Below are positions 1 to 7,410 of a stretch of 64,000 bases of DNA, one piece after another. The notes under the pieces are model-generated. The model did no database searches, was not told the DNA's origin, and saw only the letters and a program-made list of their open reading frames with translations. A program made the position numbers and the translations under genes. This DNA is from a virus. How positions within the stretch are numbered: position 1 is the stretch's first letter; every line of letters starts with the position of its first letter. Location: the IMG/VR virus record IMGVR_UViG_3300024518_001342, positions 1 to 64,000 of that record; one strand, given 5' to 3'.

Positions 1-33
1 CTTATCAGCATTTTTAATTTCTACTAGATTCAT
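1..33 (-). CDS. 5' end of a gene cut by the left edge
   Basis: Only the first 11 codons are present, reading MNLVEIKNADK from an ATG at 33. An AAGGAA ribosome binding site sits about 7 bases before the ATG. The gene lies just beyond the terminator of the MoxR-type gene, so it would need read-through or a promoter inside the terminator region. MoxR-type ATPases are often followed by a VWA-domain gene, but too little is visible here to claim that. Confidence 0.6.
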   Translation of the reverse strand, partial: MNLVEIKNADK

Positions 34-55
34 TTGCGTTCCTTTATTAGCCTTG

Positions 56-100
56 AAAAACAAGCGAACCCCCAAGCGGCTAAAACTTGGGGGTTCGCTT
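56..100 (-). terminator. Intrinsic terminator after the MoxR-type gene
   Basis: A perfect 15-base-pair stem (62-76 with 86-100) with a 9-base loop is followed, in the minus direction, by TTTTT at 57-61. It begins 7 bases after the stop codon of the gene at 107-1261. There is no T run on the plus-strand side, so it works only for minus-strand transcripts. Confidence 0.9.
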
Positions 101-106
101 ACTTGG

Positions 107-1261
107 TTAGGAGTCGTCGGCAGTATCTCCGACAATTTGGGCAATATAGCCACCAAAGTTTAAGTTTTCGGTGACATCCGTTGACCAAAGTTGTTTGACC
201 ACTTCAGGACTAACGTTAGTTAGTTTCTCCCATGCCTTCATAGCAAGTTCAGCCTGAATGGAATAAATAAATTTGGCAAGGTGAGTAATTTGTTCAGTCG
301 AAAGACCGTTTTTTAATTCCTCACTTGCAGCGAGTTTGTCAATCATAGCGTTAGAATCATTGACTTGAAATTTCTTAATCAAGTTTTGTTTCTTACCCGC
401 CAAAACATCCTTGACGCTAACTTGAGTCTCATACTTTTCAACATAATCCTTGAAAGCAATTGACGCTTCTTGGCCAATGAAACCCTCACCAATGAAATAA
501 AGAGTCATCGGAAGTTTTCCATCTTCACACTCAAGCAAATTCACACCCGCTTGATCAGAATCTTGAATACACTTATCAAAGTGATGCCAAGAACGACGAG
601 AAGGATAAACTTTATTAGGGTCAATTTCGCCCTTATGTTCTAGGTGATCTTTATTATCGTTAATGAAATTCCAGACCATATCAGTCAAGCGACCTTGACC
701 CCAATCTAGCCAATCACTAACCGTAGGCTCAAGATTGACATGCCACCAACGATCATGTTCAGCCGGATCAAGCTCAGAGACTTGATAGGCATTGTTTTCA
801 TCGTGACTACCACCGTTGACCATCGCAACAATGACGGTATCAGGGTGAAGCGTATGACCGGCGATTTTACGACTGTCGGTCAATTCCATTAGAGATTGAC
901 GCACATCATTATTAGCGCGATCAACTTCATCAAAAAACATAATGCAAGGTTCGTTGCAAGCACGAGCGAACCAACCCATTGGCGCAAAAGTAGTTATGCG
1001 ACCATAGTCAGAGTCTTGAGGCTCTGGAACACCGATAACATCACCGGTATCCGCCATTTGACTGGCTCGACGTTCGATGACTGGATAAACATATTTCGGA
1101 TCTTCAAGACCGAGAATGCTAGCGAGTTTGTCCGCTAATTGATAAACAATAGCGGACTTGCCGATACCATGGGCTCCATGTCCCATAATTGGTTTGCGTG
1201 TCCGCAAGATATGTGGCGCAACCTGCGCGAATTGTGAAAAACTGATTCCTTGTGTAGCCAT
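107..1261 (-). CDS. MoxR-type AAA+ ATPase
   Basis: This 384-residue protein is an AAA+ ATPase of the MoxR/dynein-related type. Walker A GAHGIGKS lies at about residues 29-36, Walker B FFDEVDRA at about 109-116 and a sensor-1 Asn in VAMVNGG at about 149. Such ATPases act as remodelling chaperones, often with a VWA-domain partner, and homologues occur in T4-like phages of aquatic bacteria. The ATG at 1261 has a good AAGGAG site. The gene has its own upstream promoter block (a near copy of the one at 2064-2155) and its own terminator, so it looks like a single-gene early unit. Its role in the phage is not known. Confidence 0.85.
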   Translation of the reverse strand: MATQGISFSQFAQVAPHILRTRKPIMGHGAHGIGKSAIVYQLADKLASILGLEDPKYVYPVIERRASQMADTGDVIGVPEPQDSDYGRITTFAPMGWFARACNEPCIMFFDEVDRANNDVRQSLMELTDSRKIAGHTLHPDTVIVAMVNGGSHDENNAYQVSELDPAEHDRWWHVNLEPTVSDWLDWGQGRLTDMVWNFINDNKDHLEHKGEIDPNKVYPSRRSWHHFDKCIQDSDQAGVNLLECEDGKLPMTLYFIGEGFIGQEASIAFKDYVEKYETQVSVKDVLAGKKQNLIKKFQVNDSNAMIDKLAASEELKNGLSTEQITHLAKFIYSIQAELAMKAWEKLTNVSPEVVKQLWSTDVTENLNFGGYIAQIVGDTADDS

Positions 1262-1269
1262 GTGTATTG

Positions 1270-1359
1270 TCTCCTTAACCTTACAACCTATCTTCTCATG
1301 GTTGTGTGTGACTTGTCAATTAAATAATTCATCTTGATGTCGATTTTCGTGTAAACCCT
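1270..1359 (-). repeat. Repeated early leader block, copy A
   Basis: This block and the one at 2064-2155 share the promoter-proximal end (GTAAACCCT-side, about 23 bases), the -35 region with AATTGACA, and the ribosome binding site stretch of 16 bases. The middle differs. The copy drives the MoxR-type gene and overlaps the stop codon of the gene before it. The pattern suggests duplication of a whole promoter-leader unit. Confidence 0.75.
1290..1319 (-). promoter_or_regulatory. Sigma-70-like promoter of the MoxR-type gene
   Basis: The -35 box TTGACA is perfect (1314-1319). An 18-base spacer leads to GAAGAT (1290-1295), a poor -10. The strong similarity of the surrounding sequence to the promoter at 2085-2114 supports the call more than the -10 does. 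Confidence 0.5.
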
Positions 1360-2054
1360 TAGCCCTCTAGCCCTAATTGACGATTGACCGACAAATCGCC
1401 AGATTTCCATTCAGCCGAAAAGACACTTTCGATCTTTGACGCATCCACCGGACACCCCATTTTCCAAAATCCGTTTTTACACTCGTCAGAGTTAGGGGCA
1501 ACATGCTGAAACTCACGCGGAAGACTCAAATGGGTTTTTTTGCCATTTGGAAAGCGTACCCGCAAACAAGCTTGGTTTCGCCCCAAGTATTTATCGGAAT
1601 TAGCCAAGTTACTATTAAGGTTCCGCTCGGCAAAACCAATGACCATCGCAAGGTTGCCAAAAGCCTGTCTTTGCCGTTCTAGCTGGCTTTGGCGATAGTC
1701 TAGCCCCCGATCTCCATAAATTTCTTCAGGAAGGATAAGCTCAAGCAACGCGCCCGGATAAAGCCCGAATTCTTTGCAACCCTCAATAAATGCCTTAGCA
1801 AATTTCTTGTTTTTGACTCGGTACTCTACACGATCAAATTTAAGGGTCGTACAAGTTTTCTTGTTGTGACCTGTTTCCTTACAATAAGAACATCGGCGGA
1901 CTGTGGGTCCGCGTCGGGCCTTTTCTTTGGCTTTTCTTTCAGCCACTTGAGCTTGATATCCGTTAGGATTCTTCTGAATCTCCCTTCGAATCTCGGGGCA
2001 AGTGGGTCGCGTATGTCCGCGACCGTAGCAATATGAACAGTGTTTTCTTCCCAT
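1359..2054 (-). CDS. Protein with two CCHC zinc knuckles
   Basis: The 231-residue protein starts with two C-x2-C-x4-H-x4-C zinc knuckles (C6, C9, H14, C19 and C55, C58, H63, C68), separated by a basic stretch. Knuckles of this type usually bind single-stranded RNA or DNA. The remaining 160 residues match nothing I recognise. The ATG at 2054 follows an AAGGAGA site in the repeated early leader block, so early expression is likely. A role in RNA or DNA handling during takeover is a reasonable guess, not shown. Confidence 0.7.
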   Translation of the reverse strand: MGRKHCSYCYGRGHTRPTCPEIRREIQKNPNGYQAQVAERKAKEKARRGPTVRRCSYCKETGHNKKTCTTLKFDRVEYRVKNKKFAKAFIEGCKEFGLYPGALLELILPEEIYGDRGLDYRQSQLERQRQAFGNLAMVIGFAERNLNSNLANSDKYLGRNQACLRVRFPNGKKTHLSLPREFQHVAPNSDECKNGFWKMGCPVDASKIESVFSAEWKSGDLSVNRQLGLEG

Positions 2055-2063
2055 TGTTTAGTT

Positions 2064-2155
2064 TCTCCTTAACCTTACATAACAAGTTTACACCCGTTGT
2101 ATGTAACCTGTCAATTAAATAAATGCAGTCTAATGTCGATTTTCGTGTAAACCCT
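2064..2155 (-). repeat. Repeated early leader block, copy B
   Basis: Second copy of the block described at 1270-1359, here in front of the zinc-knuckle gene. The shared segments keep the same order and nearly the same spacing, including the -35 box and the ribosome binding site. Confidence 0.75.
2085..2114 (-). promoter_or_regulatory. Sigma-70-like promoter of the zinc-knuckle gene
   Basis: TTGACA (2109-2114), an 18-base spacer and TAAACT (2085-2090, four of six). The same -35/-10 pair occurs upstream of the helicase gene at 43205-43233. Confidence 0.65.
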
Positions 2156-2253
2156 ACAAAAATTGGGGTTTGCGCTCTAGGTTGTGTGGTATTGTTAATC
2201 ACTCTCGCCTTACATATATAATATAAGCACCAGAAAGAGGGTGACTATTATCG

Positions 2254-2388
2254 TTAACCCTTGGTAAAGTTCTTTTTTTTATTTTTCTGTGTTAACCCTA
2301 GGTGTTTGGGTAGGTCGCGAAAAATGATGATAAATTCTATTATAAGGATCACCACGGTGATCCCTAAAGCAATATAGATCTTTGTCAT
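2254..2388 (-). CDS. Small single-span membrane protein (44 aa)
   Basis: An ORF of 44 codons starts MTKIYIALGITVVILI, contains one hydrophobic span at about residues 4-25, and ends with a basic, lysine-rich tail (QKNKKKNFTKG). Its ATG shares a base with the TAA stop of the AT-hook gene (TAATG), the same coupling seen at many other junctions here. It lies a few hundred bases downstream of the lytic transglycosylase gene, so a helper role in lysis or membrane change is possible, but nothing shows it. The region also contains a perfect 8-base palindrome, GGATCACC/GGTGATCC. Confidence 0.55.
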   Translation of the reverse strand: MTKIYIALGITVVILIIEFIIIFRDLPKHLGLTQKNKKKNFTKG

Positions 2389-2624
2389 TATTTATTAAGT
2401 GCGTTTTCCGCTTCTTTTGATGTTTTATAATAACCAACCACTTGATTATTTTTATACGCCACCCATCGGTGTGTTAGGGCTTGCGAATGATTTCTATTGC
2501 GAGCAACAAACCGAACGCCTTCAGGAAGATTCCAAATTATTTTAGATGGTCGTGGTTTTCGGGGTCGTCCTCGACCTCGTTTTACTTCTGGATTATTCTT
2601 CTTCGCCAAAATCGCTCTCCTCAT
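2388..2624 (-). CDS. Small AT-hook protein
   Basis: The 78-residue basic protein has an AT-hook core (RGRGRPRKPRPSK, about residues 16-28), which in other proteins binds the minor groove of AT-rich DNA. A short C-terminal part containing HRWVAYKNNQVVGYY is unfamiliar. The start at 2624 overlaps the end of the previous gene by 32 bases; a later start would lose the hook, so this start is preferred. It could be a DNA-compacting or host-directed regulator. Confidence 0.6.
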   Translation of the reverse strand: MRRAILAKKNNPEVKRGRGRPRKPRPSKIIWNLPEGVRFVARNRNHSQALTHRWVAYKNNQVVGYYKTSKEAENALNK

Positions 2625-2787
2625 TATTCAATGCTAAAATCTCAATCAATCTCTTGAATCTTTCAAAACCAATCTGTTCTTCTTCATCATAACTTAGATA
2701 GACTTGATCCTCCATTTGTTCCAATTCTGATAGCTTGTCTCTCAGCTTTTTGCGCTGACGATATTCTTCTAGATCATAGACTTTCAT
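2593..2787 (-). CDS. Small charged helical protein, function unknown
   Basis: This 64-residue protein (MKVYDLEEYRQRKKLRDKL...) is strongly charged and predicted helical, with an acidic C-terminus. I do not recognise it. The ATG overlaps the stop of the transglycosylase gene by ATGA, and its own end overlaps the AT-hook gene, so it belongs to the same operon. Confidence 0.55.
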   Translation of the reverse strand: MKVYDLEEYRQRKKLRDKLSELEQMEDQVYLSYDEEEQIGFERFKRLIEILALNNEESDFGEEE

Positions 2788-3311
2788 AATAATAACATAG
2801 TGAAGTTCACCAGCCCACTATAATGTTTTTCGAGAATGTTTTTGCGCCACCTTACTTTTCCTGAATAATAAATAATCTTATCAATGTTTTTAGAATTGCG
2901 CCAACGTTGACCACCGTTATAACATCGATAAACCTTATCACCCTTACATTGTTTGAAGTTCTTCTTAAAGTATCTCAAGATATGGACACCAGCATGGATA
3001 TTTGCGCGGCTGTCCATCATGGTTGCACGACACTTCTTGATGTTTTTAAACTTGAGGTTCTTCCACCACCAACGGCAATTCACCTGCATCAAACCAGAAT
3101 CCTTAGTCCGCGAGAAGGCTTTTTCATTTAATCCTGATTCAGTAATAGCAATTGCTAAAAGCTGATATGGATCTTCCCCGTTTTCCACCGCATACTTGAT
3201 GATCTCTTTGGCATTTTTCATTCGTGCCAAACTCCTTCTAAACCGGAGTGGATCTGATGGCTGTGGATTAGTCATCATTATTGCGCCCATAAGCGCGACA
3301 GTGGAAATCAT
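2784..3311 (-). CDS. Lytic transglycosylase (SLT-like)
   Basis: The 175-residue protein carries the goose-lysozyme/SLT fold signatures: the catalytic Glu in AITESGLN (about E58), DSGLMQVN (about 71-78) and the later CYNGG motif. Enzymes of this type cut the glycan strand of peptidoglycan between MurNAc and GlcNAc. The first 13 residues are hydrophobic and may be a signal or anchor, so it may act in the periplasm, either at lysis or from the virion. The ATG directly abuts the stop codon of the previous gene. A separate amidase is encoded at 24084-24857. Confidence 0.8.
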   Translation of the reverse strand: MISTVALMGAIMMTNPQPSDPLRFRRSLARMKNAKEIIKYAVENGEDPYQLLAIAITESGLNEKAFSRTKDSGLMQVNCRWWWKNLKFKNIKKCRATMMDSRANIHAGVHILRYFKKNFKQCKGDKVYRCYNGGQRWRNSKNIDKIIYYSGKVRWRKNILEKHYSGLVNFTMLLL

Positions 3312-3629
3312 TTAATCCTCGAATCCGGGGATATACCACGGGTTATCTGTATCATAAGTGTCGCGTTCCTCAGAATCTTCGCCTAGCCTTAAATCCCATT
3401 CAAAAACAATTTGCCCCTCCTGATCCATTCTATTCAACAATCCCTCTAAGTCTTCTCCATCGTCATCGGATAAGAGTTCATCTAGCTCGGCTTCATAGCC
3501 TTCAACAAGCATTGATACAACTTCGTCATAATGCTCGTCAGTCATTCCCTCTTTCATTTCTCGCAAGTTCCGCCAACCCTCGGTCACGGTTAAAGTCTCT
3601 TTTTTAAATTCGACACATATTAAACACAT
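3312..3629 (-). CDS. Small acidic CxxC protein, function unknown
   Basis: I place the start at the ATG giving MCLICVEFKK, 11 bases after an AAAGGAG site; a GTG four codons upstream would sit on top of that site. The 105-residue protein begins with a CxxC pair and is then very acidic, including DELLSDDDGEDLEGLL. Short proteins beginning M-C-L-I-C-x-E-F occur in bacteria and phages, with no function I can name. It is first in an operon with the transglycosylase. Confidence 0.55.
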   Translation of the reverse strand: MCLICVEFKKETLTVTEGWRNLREMKEGMTDEHYDEVVSMLVEGYEAELDELLSDDDGEDLEGLLNRMDQEGQIVFEWDLRLGEDSEERDTYDTDNPWYIPGFED

Positions 3630-3661
3630 TTTCTCTATCACTCCTTTAAGTGTTGTTTATT

Positions 3662-3691
3662 ATATTACAGGTATATTACTTATCCTGTCAA
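3662..3691 (-). promoter_or_regulatory. Sigma-70-like promoter before the 3312-3629 operon
   Basis: TTGACA (3686-3691), an 18-base spacer and TAATAT (3662-3667). It starts the group of overlapping genes 3629 to 2254. Confidence 0.6.
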
Positions 3692-3694
3692 CAA

Positions 3695-5614
3695 CTAAAT
3701 ACAAATGTTTTGGAAGATATTCCTTAATAATTCAGTATATCGCACTGGATCAGGCGGATAAATGTTAATTAATCTATCAACTTCATTATTAACAATGTCA
3801 TTCCACATTTGAAAATAATTATTATTTGTTATTATATAGGTTTCGTACATGTCACCAGGAGAACACTCACCAACACTACAATTTAATGCTTGGGCTTGAA
3901 CGTGAGCTTCTGTTGTGGACCCCCATGTTTGTGCGGGTTCGTCGGTGATCATAATAATATAAGGATAGGCATCAGTGCGCCAGCTAATTCCAACAGGATC
4001 GCTAGGGTCTGTTAAAGAATCCATTACATCCCAACTTGGCTCATTACCTCCACCATTACATGACATATTCAATAGTGCTGCTCGAAAGGATGCAACATCC
4101 ACCAGTGAAGGTTGCGAGCGCAATTCATAACGTGCTGATGAATTGGTTTGGTACTGGCCGGGAAATGAAACAAGAGCAAATCTGTGCTCAGTGTTTTGAA
4201 ACTGTGAAATGTATTGTGTTATTCCTTGTGTTAGTGCTGCGATAAACGGGCACATTGAACCAGAAATGTCTATCACAAAAACCATATCAACTTTGGCGTG
4301 AGGATTTAAATCTTCGTCGATTGCCCCATCGCAATCATTATCCAAATGATCACAAATTTCGAGTTGTGGAGATACAGCGCCAATACAATCAGACCACACG
4401 CCTAGTGTGCAAGAACTAGTTCCAACGCGACATTCGCCAATTCCAGCAGTCGCAGTATTTCCACAGGTCATTCCCATTCCGTCTATAGTACCATCACAAT
4501 CATCATCCCAGTTGTTGCATGTTTCTGGTGTTATGTTATAGAAATAGCATGGACCCCATGCACCATACTCATCGCACAACTCAACTCCAACACCACAATT
4601 AACAGGCGTATTTGTAACAGGATCAAGTATATTTTGATTACATGTGCGAGCTTGACCAAGCACACAACTGCACCCCTCGTCAACTACACCATCGCAATCA
4701 TTATCAATCATATCACAAAGTTCTGCCGTGGGCTGGACTGCATCGCAATTTACCCACGCACCACTTGAACATTCCTCAACGCCGGAGCCACAGGCACTAG
4801 CACATCTGCGTATCAACCCTTCATCCACTGCGCCATCACAGTCGTTGTCCGCACCATCGCAGGTTTCGGCTTCGGGATAGATCGCATCAATACATTTTGA
4901 TTCTCCGCTATCACACAGCACTCTTCCAAATGCACAAATTCCTACTGCTTGAGATGGTCCGCAAGTTGTTCGCCTTATATCATCAACTGTCCCGTTACAG
5001 TCATCGTCAATTTCGTTACATGTTTCCGCAGTGGGAAGTGTTTGATTATTGCACGGGCCCCAACTACCATCAATACAAAATTGCTGCCCTTGTTGGCATA
5101 TTGAATCTCCACCGAATACAGCCAGCGTCGGACCTCGCCAACAACTTAAAGGCGCGAGGGCTTCGTCGATCTCATCGTTACAATCATTGTCACGCCCATC
5201 GCAAACTTCTGTTGCTGTTGGATTTACTGATTTTCGTAAATCGTCACAATCGCCACCGCAGGAAGTATAGCCATCGTTGTCAAAATCAAATCCTTCATCA
5301 ACCTCTCCATCACAATCATTATCTAAATCGTCGCAGATTTCTTCAGCGGGAGAAACAAAGCCCGCACAAGTTTCCACGCCTTCGTCGTCACACTCAATTG
5401 TTCCAAATTGGCAAACGCCTGTTTTATAAATATCATGATCTTTGAGGTTGTCGGCTAAAATGACTGTGCCGTTGTTGGTGATACCGCAGGGTCGGTTGAG
5501 ATGGCAAACTTTGGCTATACCACTGCCGTCATCGCAAGACGAGCACCCTTGAAGAATGGTCGCTACCGCGATGGAAAATAGAAAAACTTTGTAATAGGAA
5601 AACTTAATCCCCAC
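3695..5614 (-). CDS. Secreted lipoprotein with MopE-type repeats and a VWA domain
   Basis: This 639-residue protein has a lipoprotein signal peptide: a basic start, a hydrophobic core and a lipobox ILQGC with C24 as the lipidation site, followed by Ser, which in Gram-negative bacteria favours outer-membrane sorting. Seven copies of E-x-C-x3-D-[ND]-D-C-[DN]-x2-[VI]-D follow, the putative metal-binding motif of MopE-like surface proteins. The C-terminal third is a von Willebrand A domain with a MIDAS site (DISGSMC and a later ITDEP). The start codon is GTG with a poor ribosome binding site. Such proteins are common in deltaproteobacteria-like genomes and unusual for a phage. Blocking of receptors against superinfection is one possible role (inference). 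Confidence 0.8.
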   Translation of the reverse strand: MGIKFSYYKVFLFSIAVATILQGCSSCDDGSGIAKVCHLNRPCGITNNGTVILADNLKDHDIYKTGVCQFGTIECDDEGVETCAGFVSPAEEICDDLDNDCDGEVDEGFDFDNDGYTSCGGDCDDLRKSVNPTATEVCDGRDNDCNDEIDEALAPLSCWRGPTLAVFGGDSICQQGQQFCIDGSWGPCNNQTLPTAETCNEIDDDCNGTVDDIRRTTCGPSQAVGICAFGRVLCDSGESKCIDAIYPEAETCDGADNDCDGAVDEGLIRRCASACGSGVEECSSGAWVNCDAVQPTAELCDMIDNDCDGVVDEGCSCVLGQARTCNQNILDPVTNTPVNCGVGVELCDEYGAWGPCYFYNITPETCNNWDDDCDGTIDGMGMTCGNTATAGIGECRVGTSSCTLGVWSDCIGAVSPQLEICDHLDNDCDGAIDEDLNPHAKVDMVFVIDISGSMCPFIAALTQGITQYISQFQNTEHRFALVSFPGQYQTNSSARYELRSQPSLVDVASFRAALLNMSCNGGGNEPSWDVMDSLTDPSDPVGISWRTDAYPYIIMITDEPAQTWGSTTEAHVQAQALNCSVGECSPGDMYETYIITNNNYFQMWNDIVNNEVDRLINIYPPDPVRYTELLRNIFQNICI

Positions 5615-5663
5615 ACTATACTTATATCATATAAAAGGAAAAGGATAAAGTATTTTTATCTGC

Positions 5664-6035
5664 TTACCCGAAACTTGAACCGCATCCACAGGTTTTAGTA
5701 GCATTAGGATTGATAAACTTAAAGCCCATTCCCATCAAACTGGTTACATAATCTATGGTAGTTCCCTCAAGGTGCATCGCAGACATGGGGTCTAGATAGA
5801 CAACAAGTCCATCAAAATTCATAATAAAATCATTTTCTTTTGATCCAGTAAAGTCTAGAACGTAAGAAAGTCCAGCGCATCCCCCGCCGCGCACCATAAC
5901 ACGCAAGTTTTCTCCTGGCTCTAAGGGCTCAGACACAATAGCCTCTTTAGCCGCCTGAATCGCTTCATTAGTAAAAGATAGCGGCAACTCCTCATCATCG
6001 TCAAATTCTGTAAATTCTATTTCTTGGGTTTGCAT
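5664..6035 (-). CDS. iscA: A-type iron-sulfur carrier (IscA/ErpA family)
   Basis: The 123-residue protein has the HesB/IscA domain with all three conserved cysteines: C53 in GGGCAGLSY and C116/C118 in CGCGSSF at the C-terminus. A-type carriers receive Fe-S clusters from a scaffold and pass them to target enzymes. An extra acidic N-terminal stretch of about 20 residues precedes the domain. Its start overlaps the end of iscU by 19 bases, so the two are made together. ErpA would be an equally good name. Confidence 0.88.
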   Translation of the reverse strand: MQTQEIEFTEFDDDEELPLSFTNEAIQAAKEAIVSEPLEPGENLRVMVRGGGCAGLSYVLDFTGSKENDFIMNFDGLVVYLDPMSAMHLEGTTIDYVTSLMGMGFKFINPNATKTCGCGSSFG

Positions 6036-6406
6036 TTATATCTCCAATCTGCAATAGCCGCTTTGATCGCATCTTCGGCGAGAACAGAGCAGTGGACTTT
6101 TACTGGGGGGAGCGATAGTTCTTCGACGATTTCTTTATTCGTGATCTTTTCTGCTTCTTCGACCGTTTTGGATTTGACCCACATAGTAATAAGAGAGGAA
6201 CTAGCAATAGCAGAGCCACACCCAAAAGTTTTAAACTTAGCATCTTCGATTATCCCTTGGTCATTTACTTTAATTTGAAGGCGCATTACATCGCCACACG
6301 AGGGGGCACCAACCAAGCCGGTTCCAACATCAGGGGCATCTTTATCTAAGGTGCCCACATTTTGTGGGTTCTCAAAATGTTCTATTACTTCTTTTGTATA
6401 AGCCAT
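6017..6406 (-). CDS. iscU: Iron-sulfur cluster scaffold IscU
   Basis: Full-length IscU (129 residues) with the three cluster-binding cysteines C37 (APSCGD), C63 (FGCGSAIASSS) and C106 (VHCSVLAED), the conserved D39, and the LPPVK motif (99-103) through which HscA binds IscU. The desulfurase IscS and the HscA/B chaperones are not in this window, so it would have to use those of the host. It forms a two-gene operon with iscA behind a strong promoter. All key residues are kept, so it should be active. Confidence 0.93.
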   Translation of the reverse strand: MAYTKEVIEHFENPQNVGTLDKDAPDVGTGLVGAPSCGDVMRLQIKVNDQGIIEDAKFKTFGCGSAIASSSLITMWVKSKTVEEAEKITNKEIVEELSLPPVKVHCSVLAEDAIKAAIADWRYKCKPKK

Positions 6407-6413
6407 CTTTATA

Positions 6414-6443
6414 ATTATAGCCTATCTCATAAAAAGAAGTCAA
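6414..6443 (-). promoter_or_regulatory. Strong promoter of iscU-iscA, probably leaderless
   Basis: TTGACT (6438-6443), an 18-base spacer and a perfect TATAAT (6414-6419). Only 7 bases separate the -10 box from the iscU ATG, so transcription should begin at or next to the start codon. Confidence 0.75.
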
Positions 6444-6499
6444 GTGTTTTATTTTTTAGATTTTATTCTAACCCGCACGGGGTTACTATCGAAAGCCAC

Positions 6500-6793
6500 T
6501 CATTCTTCAAGTTGAGATTCGCTAAAATATCTTTTATCATCAAGCTGTTTGATCAATTCGATTTCTTGAATCAATGCGCCCAACTCTGTCTGGTATTGTT
6601 CCCCTTCAGGTGTTTGTGGTTGCCAAGCTTCAAATAAATCCTGAAACTTATCAAGGATAAAAGCTTTCACTGTACCGACTGCTTGTCGTGAACCACTTCC
6701 CGATGGCTCGCCATACTGTGTTTGAGGAGTCCGAGAGATTTCCTCAAGTTCCTCTTTAATAATTTGTTTTAGTTTTTGTTTTGTAATTTTCAT
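6500..6793 (-). CDS. Small protein with a basic amphipathic N-terminal helix
   Basis: This 97-residue protein starts MKITKQKLKQIIKEELEE, an amphipathic helix containing two (I/L)-x-E sites, and differs from the tag of the neighbouring cassette. Similar MKITK...IIKEELE starts recur in phage proteins, in my recollection. The rest is helical and unfamiliar. Its ATG overlaps the stop of the tagged gene upstream (ATGA), so it is the last member of the tagged operon. It may be another head-targeted internal protein with a different tag (inference). Confidence 0.55.
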   Translation of the reverse strand: MKITKQKLKQIIKEELEEISRTPQTQYGEPSGSGSRQAVGTVKAFILDKFQDLFEAWQPQTPEGEQYQTELGALIQEIELIKQLDDKRYFSESQLEE

Positions 6794-7410
6794 ATGTATA
6801 GTTTTCCTTGTTGTTTTAGTTTATCAGTCATTTCTGAATTGTTCTTGCGGTATAGCATAGAGGTAGGTTTGTGATTCCACTCGCCGCCACCTTTCTCAGC
6901 CCACTTGATAGAAGATAATTGAGTGCAGTTGTCTTCATCCTCGGGTGTTAAACTATTTTCCAAATCGTCAAGCTGAACTTTCTCAACATCATCGCGTTGG
7001 TCCATATATCTTTTCCAAACCGCATAAGCATCTTCGCTTACCCCGTGGCGATCCGATACTAGACCACCCCCATTTTTGGTTGCGTACTCCATCGCTACAT
7101 CATATAACATCGGACCCCAACCAGAACTTGCGCCGGTTGAAGAAACTTCAAATGCACCCATACAATCAAAGCCTTTGTTGTCTTTTCCATAAGGACGAAT
7201 ATACACAAAACCGTAAAACCATCCCCATTTGTCCCGCATCTTGTCCATATCTTTACGAACGTCTTCGCCAGTTTCTTCATCTACAAACATAAAAACAATA
7301 TCACCGCCACCTTTGTCTTCGATTCTTACTTGAACGCCATCAGGTAAATCGGTGGGTTGTTTCATTCCTTCGTTAAGATAGTTGCGCCAGTTTTCAAATA
7401 AGAGTTTCAC
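6790..7410 (-). CDS. Tagged internal protein, possible GNAT-like domain
   Basis: The 206-residue protein starts with a GTG that overlaps the upstream stop (GTGA) and carries the tag MKLLFENWRNYLNE. The body includes GASSGWGPMLYDVAMEYAT followed by VSDRHGVSEDAYAVWKRY, which resembles the CoA-binding loop and last helices of GNAT acetyltransferases. I am not certain of this fold. If the tag is cut after LNE, the mature protein would begin at GMKQPTD. It is the member nearest the end of the tagged run. Confidence 0.6.
   Translation of the reverse strand: MKLLFENWRNYLNEGMKQPTDLPDGVQVRIEDKGGGDIVFMFVDEETGEDVRKDMDKMRDKWGWFYGFVYIRPYGKDNKGFDCMGAFEVSSTGASSGWGPMLYDVAMEYATKNGGGLVSDRHGVSEDAYAVWKRYMDQRDDVEKVQLDDLENSLTPEDEDNCTQLSSIKWAEKGGGEWNHKPTSMLYRKNNSEMTDKLKQQGKLYI

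Noticed and set aside
1963-2202. Minus-strand ORF of 79 codons with a GTG start and AAGGCGAGA site
   Set aside because: It runs through the repeated promoter block and overlaps the start of the zinc-knuckle gene in another frame. The product looks random. A leader peptide cannot be excluded but nothing supports it.
2346-2363. Perfect palindrome GGATCACC/GGTGATCC as an operator
   Set aside because: It lies inside the small membrane protein gene, encodes ITVVI-type residues, and has no promoter next to it.
4897-5445. Plus-strand ORF of 182 codons opposite the MopE lipoprotein
   Set aside because: It is a mirror of Cys/Asp-rich repeat codons, with many His and Leu, and has no start signals.
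6469-6485. Hairpin TAACCC/GGGTTA downstream of the tagged operon as a terminator
   Set aside because: The stem is only 6 base pairs and the sequence after it in the minus direction is A-rich, with no T run.
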